Assembly (NCBI RefSeq): GCF_027941955.1 | Contig: NZ_CP115960.1 | Span: forward strand, 1,426,001 to 1,490,000 | Length of the DNA: 64,000 bases | Direction: 5' to 3' | From: Sphingomonas sp. 7/4-4 | Lineage (GTDB): Bacteria; Pseudomonadota; Alphaproteobacteria; Sphingomonadales; Sphingomonadaceae | Part shown: in pieces, positions 31,243-39,387 of the stretch | Position numbering within the stretch: position 1 is the first letter of the stretch | Layout: each line of letters opens with the position of its first letter | Program-made: the position numbers and the translations under genes | The notes under the pieces: model-generated | Seen by the model: the letters and a program-made list of their open reading frames with translations, nothing else | What the model was told of the DNA's origin: nothing | Database searches by the model: none

Positions 31243-32511
31243 TCAGCGGGCGAAAGTGGCCTCGCCCGTGACCGGAGCCGATACGACTGGCGGTGCGGCA
31301 ACAGTCTGGGGTTCGATCTTGCCCGGCTTGACCTGGACCTTGCTTCCCGGCGGCGACATCTGCGCTCCGGCGAGGACAATGCGGTCCTGCGGAGTCAGTC
31401 CCGAGCGGACGATGCGCAGTCCATCGACGACGGGTCCGACCGTAATCGGCTTGGGCTGGAGCGTTCCGTCCTTGCCTACGGTCATCACGATCTTGCGCGC
31501 CTGATCGGTCGAGACAGCCGAATCGGGGATCAACAGCGCCTGCGCGGTGCCGCCAGCCGAAAGCCGCATGTTGCCGAACATGCCCGGAGTGAGGAACATG
31601 TCCGGATTGCGCAGCACCGCGCGGCCGCGGATCGTTCCCGACCGCGGATCGAGCCCGTTGTCGGTGAAATCGAGTCCGCCCTTCCAGCGATAGTCAGTTT
31701 CGTCCTGCAGGCGGATTTCGACCGGCGACTGGGTATTACCCTCAGCCTGCGCGCGCTTGGTCTTGAGGAACAGGGCCTCCGAACCGTCGAAGGTGAAGTA
31801 GATCGGATCGAGCGCGTTGATGGTGGTGAGCAGCGAGCCGCCCGCCCCTCTCCCGCCGCGACCAGATTGCCGGCATCGACCTTGCGGTCCGAGATGCGGC
31901 CGGCGATCGGCGCGCGGACTTGGGTGAACTCGACATCGAGCGAACGGGCACGAACCCGGGCCTCCGCCGCAGCGACCGAGGCACGCGCCGCACGGACCCT
32001 TGCCTGGAGCCGCTCGACATCGCTCTTCGACACCGCTTCGGCCGCGACCAGCCGCTCGGCACGGCCGAGATCGGACTGAGCGAGTGCGAGATCGCTCTGC
32101 GCGGTGGCGAGGCCCGCCCGCGCTTCGGCGAGCGCCGCGGCGAACGGGCGCGAGATCGAGCGTGAAGAGCAACTGGCCCTTCTGGACGATCGCGCCGTCG
32201 GTGAAGTGGATGCCGACGACCTGCCCCGAGACGCGCGGGCGCACCTCGACGCTGCGGCTCGCCTCGAAGCGACCGACATAATCGTCCCACTCATTGATCT
32301 GGCGGACCAGCGGCTGCGCCACGGTGACGGTGGGTGGTGGCGGCGCGGCGATCGCCGGCGACTCACGATTGAAGAAGCCGACACCGCCGGCCACGAGCAA
32401 CACCGGCAGCGCGACGAACGCGCCCTTCTGCCAGAGCGGGCGGGGCTTGCGGTCGAGCTGACCCGACTCGGTCTCTGGCTCGACCGAATCGATACGCGTG
32501 ATCATGTTCAT
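31243..32511 (-). CDS. RND periplasmic adaptor (membrane fusion protein), frame-broken
   Basis: The adaptor links permease and outer membrane channel. It opens with an inner-membrane anchor (ALPVLLVAGGVGFF). The lipoyl half (VRPRVSGQVVGIHFTDG), an alpha-hairpin (LATAQSDLALAQSDLGRAERLV), and the beta-barrel and proximal domains (YRWKGGLDFTDNGLDPRSGT, VVDGLRIVRSGLTPQDRIV) follow. The hairpin is in a second frame: breaks lie near 32150 (apparent extra base) and 31850 (lost base) and cancel out, giving about 422 residues. Its ATG overlaps the stop of the upstream small gene as ATGA, so the two are translationally coupled. Confidence 0.86.
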   Translation of the reverse strand: MNMITRIDSVEPETESGQLDRKPRPLWQKGAFVALPVLLVAGGVGFFNRESPAIAAPPPPTVTVAQPLVRQINEWDDYVGRFEASRSVEVRPRVSGQVVGIHFTDGAIVQKGQLLFTLDLAPVRRGARRSAGGPRHRAERSRTRSVRSRPCRAAGRGRSGVEERCRAAPGKGPCGACLGRCGGGPGSCPFARCRVHPSPRADRRPHLGPQGRCRQSGRGGRGAGGSLLTTINALDPIYFTFDGSEALFLKTKRAQAEGNTQSPVEIRLQDETDYRWKGGLDFTDNGLDPRSGTIRGRAVLRNPDMFLTPGMFGNMRLSAGGTAQALLIPDSAVSTDQARKIVMTVGKDGTLQPKPITVGPVVDGLRIVRSGLTPQDRIVLAGAQMSPPGSKVQVKPGKIEPQTVAAPPVVSAPVTGEATFAR

Positions 32512-32906
32512 GCACGATTTCCCTGATTGAGGGCTGCCCGGCCCCGGCTGATGCTGGCGAGCAGCGTTTCATATTGTTCGGTGGTGAAACCCGCCTCGTG
32601 GAAGGCGCGGATCGCGGCGCGCGGCACCGTGTAACCCTTGTGCCATGCGAGGACCGCGAGACGGCGAAGCGCCTCCAGACGCGAATCCGCAAGTTCGGGG
32701 TTGGGCCGCTGCCCGCCGAAGATCATGGTGAGCGCAGTGGCGAGCTTGCCCGGTTTTTCGAGCGACGAGAGCCGATCGTGCTGGGCGATCGCCACGACCT
32801 GCCATTCGAGCGCGGAAAGACCCGTCCGTGTGCGCGGCACTGCGGTCACGTCGTCAGGGGTCACGATGGGGCTGCCCTGCAATGTGGCGAAGTTCAGATA
32901 AGCCAT
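32508..32906 (-). CDS. small efflux-operon leader protein of unknown function
   Basis: This 132-residue soluble protein (MAYLNFATLQGSPIVTPDDV...) has no signal peptide, membrane segment or domain that I recognise. The middle (SALEWQVVAIAQHDRLSSLE) and end (HEAGFTTEQYETLLASIS) look helical. It is the first gene of the RND operon: GGGAG lies before its ATG, its stop overlaps the adaptor start as ATGA, and the operon promoter is about 280 bases upstream. Position and coupling imply a role with the pump, for example as a regulator or partner, but this is inference only. Confidence 0.7.
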   Translation of the reverse strand: MAYLNFATLQGSPIVTPDDVTAVPRTRTGLSALEWQVVAIAQHDRLSSLEKPGKLATALTMIFGGQRPNPELADSRLEALRRLAVLAWHKGYTVPRAAIRAFHEAGFTTEQYETLLASISRGRAALNQGNRA

Positions 32907-33173
32907 GGTACTTCTCCCTTCTGGCCGGCGGCGGACGTACCGCTTCCCTGCCCGCGGCGCTTGCACCACGGGATCACCGGCGAATTGCTGTCGCTGAGGC
33001 GCAGATCACCCTCGCTCGAGCAGCGCTCGTGCGGCGGCAGGCCGGGCCTGGAATGTGGATCGGCGCGCGGGGCGCCGATGGTTCAGGCCGTGGCCCGATC
33101 TCGATGTTTGCAAGGCTGGCGCATAGGCAGCTCCTTCGTCTGGTCCCGGTTGCGAAGGTGACGGATCACTTCC

Positions 33174-33234
33174 ATACCGACTGGTATAGAAATCGTGCTG
33201 CGTTGCGTCAAGGGCTTTCTATACTGGCCGGTAT
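33174..33234 (-). promoter_or_regulatory. RND operon promoter with paired operators
   Basis: On the minus strand TTGACG (33211-33206), a 17-base spacer and TATACC (33188-33183) form a near-consensus promoter. Two palindromes overlap it: ATACCAGTCGGTAT at 33187-33174 over the -10, and ATACCGGCCAGTAT at 33234-33221 just upstream. They share most positions and their centres are 47 bases apart. TetR-type repressors use such sites; the TetR gene at 33864 is the nearest candidate. The gap 32907-33347 holds no gene that I can support apart from this control region. Confidence 0.7.
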
Positions 33235-33347
33235 CTTTTTTGTCGAGAGGGTGGCGACGGATTTTCGGAGGGGATTTGCGACCGTGCCGCGCTCCGTCAG
33301 GTAAGCCGGGCAACATCTTGTTAAACACCGGCATTTATTCCCAGGGA

Positions 33348-33854
33348 ATGCTCATCGCTCCACAGCCGCTTCGCTTCGGCCACCATGCGCTCGCCGTGCT
33401 GGCCAGCGCGCTGCTCGGATCGACCGTCTTCGCGGTCCTGACGACCGTCGCCATCGCGATCCTGTCCGGAGACTCGCTCCCCGGCGGAGCCTGGCTCGTC
33501 TGGCTGGCGATCGCCAGTTGGTTTGCGGCTTTCGTCCTGGCACTTCCCGGCGCTGCGATCCTGTTCTCGCTGCTCTGGCCGACGACTCGCCACGGCACCG
33601 CGGCGGGCACATGGCTCTGCGTGATCGGTGGAGCGGTGGTCGGTATCCTCGCAGCGCCCCTCGCCAGCGCGCGTCACGTTAGTGCGAGTCCGAGGCAGAT
33701 GATCCTTTTCGCGGTCACCGGCGCCGCCTTCGGCTTGCTGTATGTGTTCTTCGCACGCCGGCTAGCCCGTTCGTCGGGCCCGCATCGCGCCTCTTCCCGC
33801 AGCTTCCGGCATCGCTTGTCGGCAGTGGCGATCGACGGCGAAGCGTCGGAATAA
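33348..33854 (+). CDS. integral membrane protein of unknown function
   Basis: The 168-residue protein has about four hydrophobic segments (HHALAVLASALLGSTVFAV, LVWLAIASWFAAFVLALPG, GTWLCVIGGAVVGILAAPL, MILFAVTGAAFGLLYVFFA) and a basic cytoplasmic tail. No domain is recognised. A longer frame from 33195 is rejected because it runs through the RND operator region. It converges on the TetR gene at 33864 with nine bases between. Its promoter region overlaps the paired operators, so it could be co-regulated with the pump. Confidence 0.6.
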   Translation: MLIAPQPLRFGHHALAVLASALLGSTVFAVLTTVAIAILSGDSLPGGAWLVWLAIASWFAAFVLALPGAAILFSLLWPTTRHGTAAGTWLCVIGGAVVGILAAPLASARHVSASPRQMILFAVTGAAFGLLYVFFARRLARSSGPHRASSRSFRHRLSAVAIDGEASE

Positions 33855-33863
33855 GCTCTCAGC

Positions 33864-34475
33864 TTATTTCGTCGGCCACACCGAGAGGCTGGTTTCGACC
33901 AGCCGCTCGAGTTCCTCGAAGCTGGCCCCTGCTCCGGCTTGCAGCGCGAGCCCTTGCAACAGCGCGACAAGATAGCCGGAAAGCGCCTCGGCATTCATAT
34001 GCTCGGGCAGTTCGCCCGCCGCTTCGGCTTTTTCGAAGCGCGCGATCAGCGCGTCCGACGAGGATTTGCGCCGGGCGATGACTTCGTCGCGGATCGATTC
34101 GGCTTCGACGCCGCACGCGACCGAGCTGATCACGCGCAGGCATCCGCGGGGTTCGCAGTCGCTGGCCTGCATTTCAAGCGCCCCACGCAGCAGCCGCTCG
34201 GCGACGCCGCGCGCGGTGGGCGCATCGAGCGCCTGCGCCATGTAGCAGAGCTTCTCGCGCTCGTAGAGATCGAGCGCCTTGCGGAACAGCGCCTCCTTGT
34301 TGCCGAACGCGGCATAGAGGCTGGGGCGTGTGATCCCCATCGCATCGGTCAGGTCGGTGAGCGATGCGCCCTCATAACCCTTGCTCCAGAATACGCGAAG
34401 CGCCTGGGCAAGCGCCTCGTCGACGCAAAATTCGCGCGGGCGCCCTTTGGCAGTGGTGTAGGTGGCAGTTTCCAT
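33864..34475 (-). CDS. TetR-family regulator, probable repressor of the RND operon
   Basis: The 203-residue protein begins METATYTTAKGRPREF. A canonical TetR helix-turn-helix follows (ALRVFWSKGYEGASLTDLTDAMGITRPSLYAAFGNKEALFRKAL), and the C-terminal domain is of the type with GCLRVISSVACG. TetR proteins repress efflux genes and release DNA when drug binds. It lies about 650 bases from the RND promoter and is divergent from a second TetR gene. A direct role at the RND operators is inferred from proximity only. A longer frame reaching 34751 would cover the intergenic operator and is rejected. Confidence 0.83.
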   Translation of the reverse strand: METATYTTAKGRPREFCVDEALAQALRVFWSKGYEGASLTDLTDAMGITRPSLYAAFGNKEALFRKALDLYEREKLCYMAQALDAPTARGVAERLLRGALEMQASDCEPRGCLRVISSVACGVEAESIRDEVIARRKSSSDALIARFEKAEAAGELPEHMNAEALSGYLVALLQGLALQAGAGASFEELERLVETSLSVWPTK

Positions 34476-34607
34476 AATGATCGGTACATAATCACAAAGT
34501 GTGGAAAAATCACTAGTATTAACGCGTAGGCGCCAAACAGGGTGCAAATCCGCCCGCAATCCGACCGCACAAGGGCCTTGCCAAGGCAAGGATGCAAGCA
34601 TATGCAC

Positions 34608-34625
34608 TGTTCGTTCGAACGAACA
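34608..34625. promoter_or_regulatory. 18-base perfect palindrome, TetR-type operator
   Basis: TGTTCGTTCGAACGAACA is a perfect inverted repeat ending ten bases before the start of the cecR-like gene. Size, symmetry and position fit an autoregulatory TetR operator controlling the ABC exporter operon. The internal TTCG units repeat on each arm, which may allow two dimers to bind. Confidence 0.75.
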
Positions 34626-34635
34626 AAGGGCGACC

Positions 34636-35256
34636 ATGGTCTCTGCGACGCTCCTCGACACGGCGATCGACCAATTTGGCCGACTCGGCTTCGAGGGGGC
34701 GAGCACGCGTGACATCGCTCGTGCGTCGGGTACGGCGATGTCTTCGATCACCTATCATTTCGGCGGCAAGCAAGGGCTGTACCTCGCCGCCGCGGAGCAC
34801 ATCGCCGCCGCGATTCGCGCTCTGCAGGGCGAGAATGTCGCACGCGCTGTCGCTGCCGGGCAGGAATCGCGCGAAGCGGCGATAGAGGCGCTGGCGACGA
34901 TCCTCGACGGGTTCGCGCAAATGATGCTGCGGCCCGAAACAGAGGCGTGGTCGCGCTTCATCATCCGCGAGCAGCAATTCCCGACCGAGGCATTCGACGT
35001 GCTGTTCAACCGCGCGATGCACCCGGTGCTCGATGCGTTCATCGAACTGATCGGACGTACCCGCCCCGATCTCGCCCGCCGCGAGGCGGTGGCGATGGCG
35101 ATCCTGTTGTTCGGCCAGGCGATGATATTGCGCGCGGGCCGCGCCGCGGTGTGCCGGGCGCTGCAGGTCGACCAGATCGATGATGAGACTGCCCGCCTGC
35201 TGCGCGCGAGGCTGCGTGCGAACGTGCTCTGCATCCTTTCGGAGAAGCCGCAATGA
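34636..35256 (+). CDS. cecR: TetR-family regulator of the ABC exporter operon (CecR-like)
   Basis: The 206-residue protein has a TetR HTH (AIDQFGRLGFEGASTRDIARASGTAMSSITYHFGGKQGLYLAA) and a C-terminal domain resembling the DUF1956/CecR group (WSRFIIREQQFPTEAFDVL). E. coli CecR (YbiH) controls ybhGFSR, and the same gene order follows here, which supports the name by context. Its stop overlaps the adaptor start as ATGA. The perfect palindrome just upstream indicates autoregulation. The ATG at 34636 is chosen because the upstream in-frame extension would cover the operator. Confidence 0.8.
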   Translation: MVSATLLDTAIDQFGRLGFEGASTRDIARASGTAMSSITYHFGGKQGLYLAAAEHIAAAIRALQGENVARAVAAGQESREAAIEALATILDGFAQMMLRPETEAWSRFIIREQQFPTEAFDVLFNRAMHPVLDAFIELIGRTRPDLARREAVAMAILLFGQAMILRAGRAAVCRALQVDQIDDETARLLRARLRANVLCILSEKPQ

Positions 35257-36260
35257 ACCGACGCCGCCTGATCGTGATCGCGCTGATCGTGGTGCTCGCC
35301 GTGGCGGCGTTCGCCACGCGCGGCTTCGGCCTGATCCCGCACCGCGCCGATACCGAGCTGACGCTCTACGGCAATGTCGACATCCGCGAAGTCGACATGG
35401 GTTTCCGCGTCGGCGGCCGGATCGCGGGAATCGGCGTCGAGGAAGGTGCCAAGGTGACGCAGGGTCAGTTGCTCGCGACGCTCGATACCGCGTCGCTCGA
35501 CGACCGCATCGCCGAGGCCGACGCCCGCGTGGCGCAGGCACAGGCCAATTACGACAAGGCGCGCAACGGCGCACGCGCGCAGGACGTGGCGCAGGCACGC
35601 GCCCGAGTCGCGGCGGCGCAGGCAGTCTATGCCAATGCCGAGCGCGATTATGTCCGGCGCCAGGCGCTCGTCGAGCCCGGCGCGATCAGCCGCGATATCT
35701 GGGAACAGACCCGCGCCGATCGCGACCGTGCCGCAGCGCAGCTTGCCGAAGCGAAGCAGGGGCTGTCGCTGTTGCAGGCGGGCAGCCGGCCCGAGGATAT
35801 CGCCGCTGCCGCTGCTGACGTGCGAACGGCGCAGGCCGCGCGCGCGGGCGTTGCCACCGATCGTTCGGACACCCGGCTGGTCGCCGCCACCGGGGGTACC
35901 GTCGTCACGCGTGCGCGTGAGCCGGGCGCGATCGTCCAGCCGGGCGAGACGGTGCTGACGCTGTCGATCACCCGGCCGATGCGAGTCCGCGCCTATGTCG
36001 CCGAGACCGATCTCAGCCGGATCAGCCCGGGAATGAAGGTGCAAGTGACCGCCGACGGCAATGCCAAGACCTATCGCGGCACGATCGGCTACATCGCGCC
36101 GCGCGCGGAGTTCACCCCGAAATCGGTCGAGACGGAGAATCTGCGGACCGACCTCGTCTATCAGCTCCGCGTGATCGTCGACGATCCCGACGACGCGCTG
36201 CGCCAGGGGCAGCCGGTGACTATCCGAGTCGTGGGTGCACGGGTGCGGCATGAGGATTGA
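35253..36260 (+). CDS. ybhG: HlyD-type adaptor of the YbhGFSR-like ABC exporter
   Basis: This 335-residue membrane fusion protein has one N-terminal membrane anchor (LIVIALIVVLAVAAFA). A lipoyl half follows (GNVDIREVDMGFRVGGRIAGIGVEEG), then a long alpha-hairpin (ARVAQAQANYDKARNGARAQDVAQARARV) and a C-terminal barrel (MRVRAYVAETDLSRISPGM). It spans the periplasm between the ABC transporter and an outer membrane channel. The frame is intact. It is coupled to the cecR-like gene by ATGA and is followed by a REP-like repeat before the ATPase gene. Confidence 0.88.
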   Translation: MNRRRLIVIALIVVLAVAAFATRGFGLIPHRADTELTLYGNVDIREVDMGFRVGGRIAGIGVEEGAKVTQGQLLATLDTASLDDRIAEADARVAQAQANYDKARNGARAQDVAQARARVAAAQAVYANAERDYVRRQALVEPGAISRDIWEQTRADRDRAAAQLAEAKQGLSLLQAGSRPEDIAAAAADVRTAQAARAGVATDRSDTRLVAATGGTVVTRAREPGAIVQPGETVLTLSITRPMRVRAYVAETDLSRISPGMKVQVTADGNAKTYRGTIGYIAPRAEFTPKSVETENLRTDLVYQLRVIVDDPDDALRQGQPVTIRVVGARVRHED

Positions 36261-36270
36261 GGCCCATACC

Positions 36271-36380
36271 CGTCACCCCCGCGAAAGCGGGGGCCCATCT
36301 CCTGCGCTGTCCCGGCAAAACAACGGCTGTTGTGCCCGCTGTGTATGCCGGAGATGGGCCCCGCTTTCGCGGGGGTGACG
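36271..36380. repeat. REP-like inverted repeat, family 1
   Basis: Arms of 31-32 bases, at 36271-36302 and 36350-36380, are near-perfect inverse complements. The left arm begins CGTCACCCCCGCGAAAGCGG. It lies inside the ABC exporter operon between the adaptor and the ATPase gene and may form a stable hairpin in the mRNA. Confidence 0.85.
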
Positions 36381-36403
36381 AAATCGGCCGAGTGTCCTCG
36401 CGC

Positions 36404-38127
36404 GTGACCGACGCCGTCGCCCGTACCTCGGACCTGGTAAAGCGCTTCGGCGCGCTAACGGCGCTGGACGGCGTCAGCATGACCATCGAACCGGGCAAGG
36501 TCACCGGGTTGGTCGGCCCGGACGGCGCGGGCAAGACCACGCTGATCCGCATCCTCGCGGGACTGATGGCACCGGGCAGCGGGGAAGTGGAAGTGCTCGG
36601 TGCCGCGCCCGGGCAGAAGCTCGACGATCTCGGCTACATGCCCCAGCGGTTCGGGCTCTACGAGGATCTCTCGGTGATCGAGAACCTTACTCTCTATGCG
36701 GAAGTGCGCGGGCTCCCGAAAGCGGAGCACAGGGAAAGCTTCGACCGGCTGCTCGACTTCACCGATCTCGCGCGCTTTCAGGATCGGCTGGCGGGCAAGC
36801 TTTCGGGGGCATGAAGCAGAAGCTCGGGCTCGCCTGTGCATTGGTCAAGACGCCGAAAGTGCTGCTGCTCGACGAGCCGGGCGTCGGCGTCGATCCGATC
36901 TCGCGGCGCGAACTCTGGGCAATGGTCGGCGACCTGACCGATCAGGGGATCGGCGTTTTGTGGTCGACTGCCTATCTCGACGAGGCCGAGAAGTGCGACA
37001 CCGTCTATCTGCTCAACGAAGGCAAATTGCTGTTCGACGGGCCGCCGGCCGATCTGACCGGCAAGGTTGCCGACCGCGTGTTCCGGGTTACCGGCTTCCA
37101 GGACCGCCGCCGGCACTTCCTCACGCGCACGCTCGATCGCGACGAAGTGATCGACGGCACGATCCAGGGCCGATCGGTGCGTCTGCTGATGGCAGAGGGC
37201 GCCCCTGCTCCCACGCCCGAGTCGCTCGATGCGGAGGGCGGCGCGGTCGAGCCCGCCCCGCCCCGCTTCGAGGACGGCTTCATCGAGCGGCTGGGCGGCG
37301 GGCCCAAGGGCACCAGCGCCCTCGCCGAACGCTATCGCGAGATTCCCGAGAACAGCGAATGCGCGATCGAAGCCAAGGGCCTCACCAGACGCTTCGGCGA
37401 TTTCGTCGCGGCTAGCGATATGCAGTTCGCAATCCCGCGCGGGCAGATCTTCGGACTGCTCGGACCCAATGGCGCGGGCAAGTCGACCACCTTCAAGATG
37501 TTGTGCGGGTTGTTGACACCGACCAGCGGCAGCGGCGCGGTGGCGGGGCATGATCTGCGCCGATCGCGTGCCGATGCGCGCGCCTCGCTCGGCTATATGG
37601 CGCAGAAATTCTCGCTCTATGGCGACCTCAGCGTCCGCCAGAATCTCGATTTCTTCGCCGGCGCCTATGATCTCGATCGCGAAGCCGCCAAGCGCGCGAT
37701 CGAAGCGATGATCCACATCTTCGAGCTGAAGGGGAAGCTCGATGTCAACGCCGGGACGCTACCGCTCGGCTTCAAGCAACGGCTCGCATTGGCCTGCGCA
37801 GTGATGCACGAGCCGCCGGTCCTCTTCCTCGACGAGCCTACTTCGGGAGTGGACCCGGTGACGCGACGCGAATTCTGGACGCATATCAACGGGCTGGTCG
37901 AGAAGGGCGTGACCGTGCTCGTCACCACGCACTTCATGGACGAGGCCGAATATTGCGACCGCGTCACCCTGATCTACCGCGCCGAGCAAATCGCCACTGG
38001 TACGCCGGACGAGCTCAAGGCGCAGGCCGGCAAGCTGGCGGGCCTAGACGATCCGACGATGGAGGACGCCTTCATCGCGCTGATCGAGGAATTCGACCGC
38101 AAGCGCGGCGAAAGGGAGGCGGCGTGA
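36404..38127 (+). CDS. ybhF: ABC exporter ATPase with two nucleotide-binding domains, frame-broken
   Basis: One polypeptide carries two NBDs, as in YbhF. The first has Walker A GPDGAGKTT, signature LSGGMKQKL and Walker B VLLLDEPGVGVD. The second has GPNGAGKST, a degenerate signature LPLGFKQRL and LFLDEPTSGVDP. The frame breaks near 36810 inside the first signature, where a G run is one base short; restored length is about 574 residues. Start choice is uncertain: GTG 36404 gives the usual MTDAVxRT opening, and GTG 36392 is an alternative. Longer starts read through the REP element. It powers export with the two permeases that follow. Confidence 0.87.
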
Positions 38128-38144
38128 AGCGCACTTCTTTTCTA

Positions 38145-38254
38145 AAGCCCCTCCCCTTCAGGGGAGGGGTAGGGGTGGGGCCTGGCCGTCTCACCGAGAC
38201 TTTTCGCCTGCCGCACCGCCCCACCCCAACCCCTCCCCTAAAGGGGAGGGGCTT
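38145..38254. repeat. inverted repeat, family 2 (CCCCTCCCC type)
   Basis: Arms of 36 bases (38145-38180 and 38219-38254) are inverse complements with two mismatches. Each arm contains a smaller palindrome CCCCTCCCCTTYAGGGGAGG. This family differs from the GCGAAAGC repeats. The right arm ends three bases before the next start codon and supplies its purine-rich ribosome binding site (GGGGAGGGG). Confidence 0.82.
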
Positions 38255-38256
38255 AT

Positions 38257-39387
38257 ATGAATATCCGCTTCTCCCTCCGCCGCCTGCTCGCGCTGGTCCG
38301 CAAGGAAGGCGCCCAGATCCTGCGCGATCCTTCGACCTTTCTGATCGCCTTCGTGCTGCCGATGATCCTGTTGTTCCTGTTCGGCTATGCCGTGTCGCTC
38401 GACTCCAGCCGGACACGGATCGGCGTGGTGCTGCAGGATTCGAGCGCGCCTGCGCTGCGGCTGGCACAGGCCTATCAGACCTCGCGCTATTTCGAGGTCC
38501 GGATGGCGCGAACGATCCAGCCGATGCGCGAGAAGATGGTCTCGGGAGACTTGCGTGCGATCATCGTCATCCCCTCCGATTTCGGCGAGGGCGTCAAACA
38601 GGGCCGCGCGCCTGCGATCCAGATCATCACCGACGGATCGCAGCCCAACACCGCCAATTTCGCGGCGGCCTACGGCGAGGGCGTCCGCGCGCAATGGGCA
38701 GCGGCCGAAGGGCTCGAGCGCAACCCGGGAGCGTCGGAACCGCCGGTCGGCCTGTCGTCGCGCTTCTGGTACAATCCCGAGCTCAAGAGCCGCTATTTCC
38801 TCGTCCCCGGATCGATCGCCAACGTGATGACGATGATCGGCACGCTGCTCACTGCGCTCGTCGTCGCGCGCGAATGGGAACGCGGCACGATGGAAGCGAT
38901 GATGGCCACGCCGATCTCGATGGCCGAGTTCATCGCGAGCAAGGTGATTCCCTATTACCTCCTCGCGCTCGCCTCGATGGCTTTGTGCACCGTAATCGGC
39001 GTGTTCGTGTTCGGTGTGCCGTTCCGGGGATCGGTCTTCGCCTTGTTCGTCGTCGGATCCGCGTTCCTGATGCCGGCGCTGGGGCTCGGCCTGTTCATCT
39101 CCTCGGCGACCAAGAACCAGTTCGTCGCCAGCCAGATCGCCTTGCTATCGGCATTCCTGCCCACCTTCCTGCTCTCGGGCTTCATCTACGAGATCAGCTC
39201 GATGCCGTGGCCGATCCAGGCGCTGACCTATCTGGTGCCCGCCCGCTATCTGATCCCCAGTCTGCAATCGGTGTTCCTCGCGGGTGACCAATGGGCGCTG
39301 CTGCTCCCCAACATCTTTATCATGCTCGGCTTCGGGCTGGTGTTCTTCCTGCTCTCGTTCCGCGTCACCCGCCGGAGCCTCGATTAG
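38257..39387 (+). CDS. ybhS: ABC-2 type permease (YbhS-like)
   Basis: The 376-residue permease has an N-terminal membrane segment (STFLIAFVLPMILLFLFGYAV), a large periplasmic loop, and five C-terminal segments. These include MTMIGTLLTALVVAREWERGTMEAMMATPIS, a typical ABC-2 coupling motif, and the last helix VFFLLSFRVTRRSL. It forms a heterodimer with the next gene product. The frame is intact and its stop directly abuts the next ATG. The ribosome binding site lies in the right arm of the preceding inverted repeat. Confidence 0.88.
   Translation: MNIRFSLRRLLALVRKEGAQILRDPSTFLIAFVLPMILLFLFGYAVSLDSSRTRIGVVLQDSSAPALRLAQAYQTSRYFEVRMARTIQPMREKMVSGDLRAIIVIPSDFGEGVKQGRAPAIQIITDGSQPNTANFAAAYGEGVRAQWAAAEGLERNPGASEPPVGLSSRFWYNPELKSRYFLVPGSIANVMTMIGTLLTALVVAREWERGTMEAMMATPISMAEFIASKVIPYYLLALASMALCTVIGVFVFGVPFRGSVFALFVVGSAFLMPALGLGLFISSATKNQFVASQIALLSAFLPTFLLSGFIYEISSMPWPIQALTYLVPARYLIPSLQSVFLAGDQWALLLPNIFIMLGFGLVFFLLSFRVTRRSLD

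Noticed and set aside
33864..34751. A 295-residue version of the TetR protein reaching into the divergent gene
   Set aside because: It would cover the palindromic operator and the start of the cecR-like gene; the METATYTT start gives a standard TetR length.
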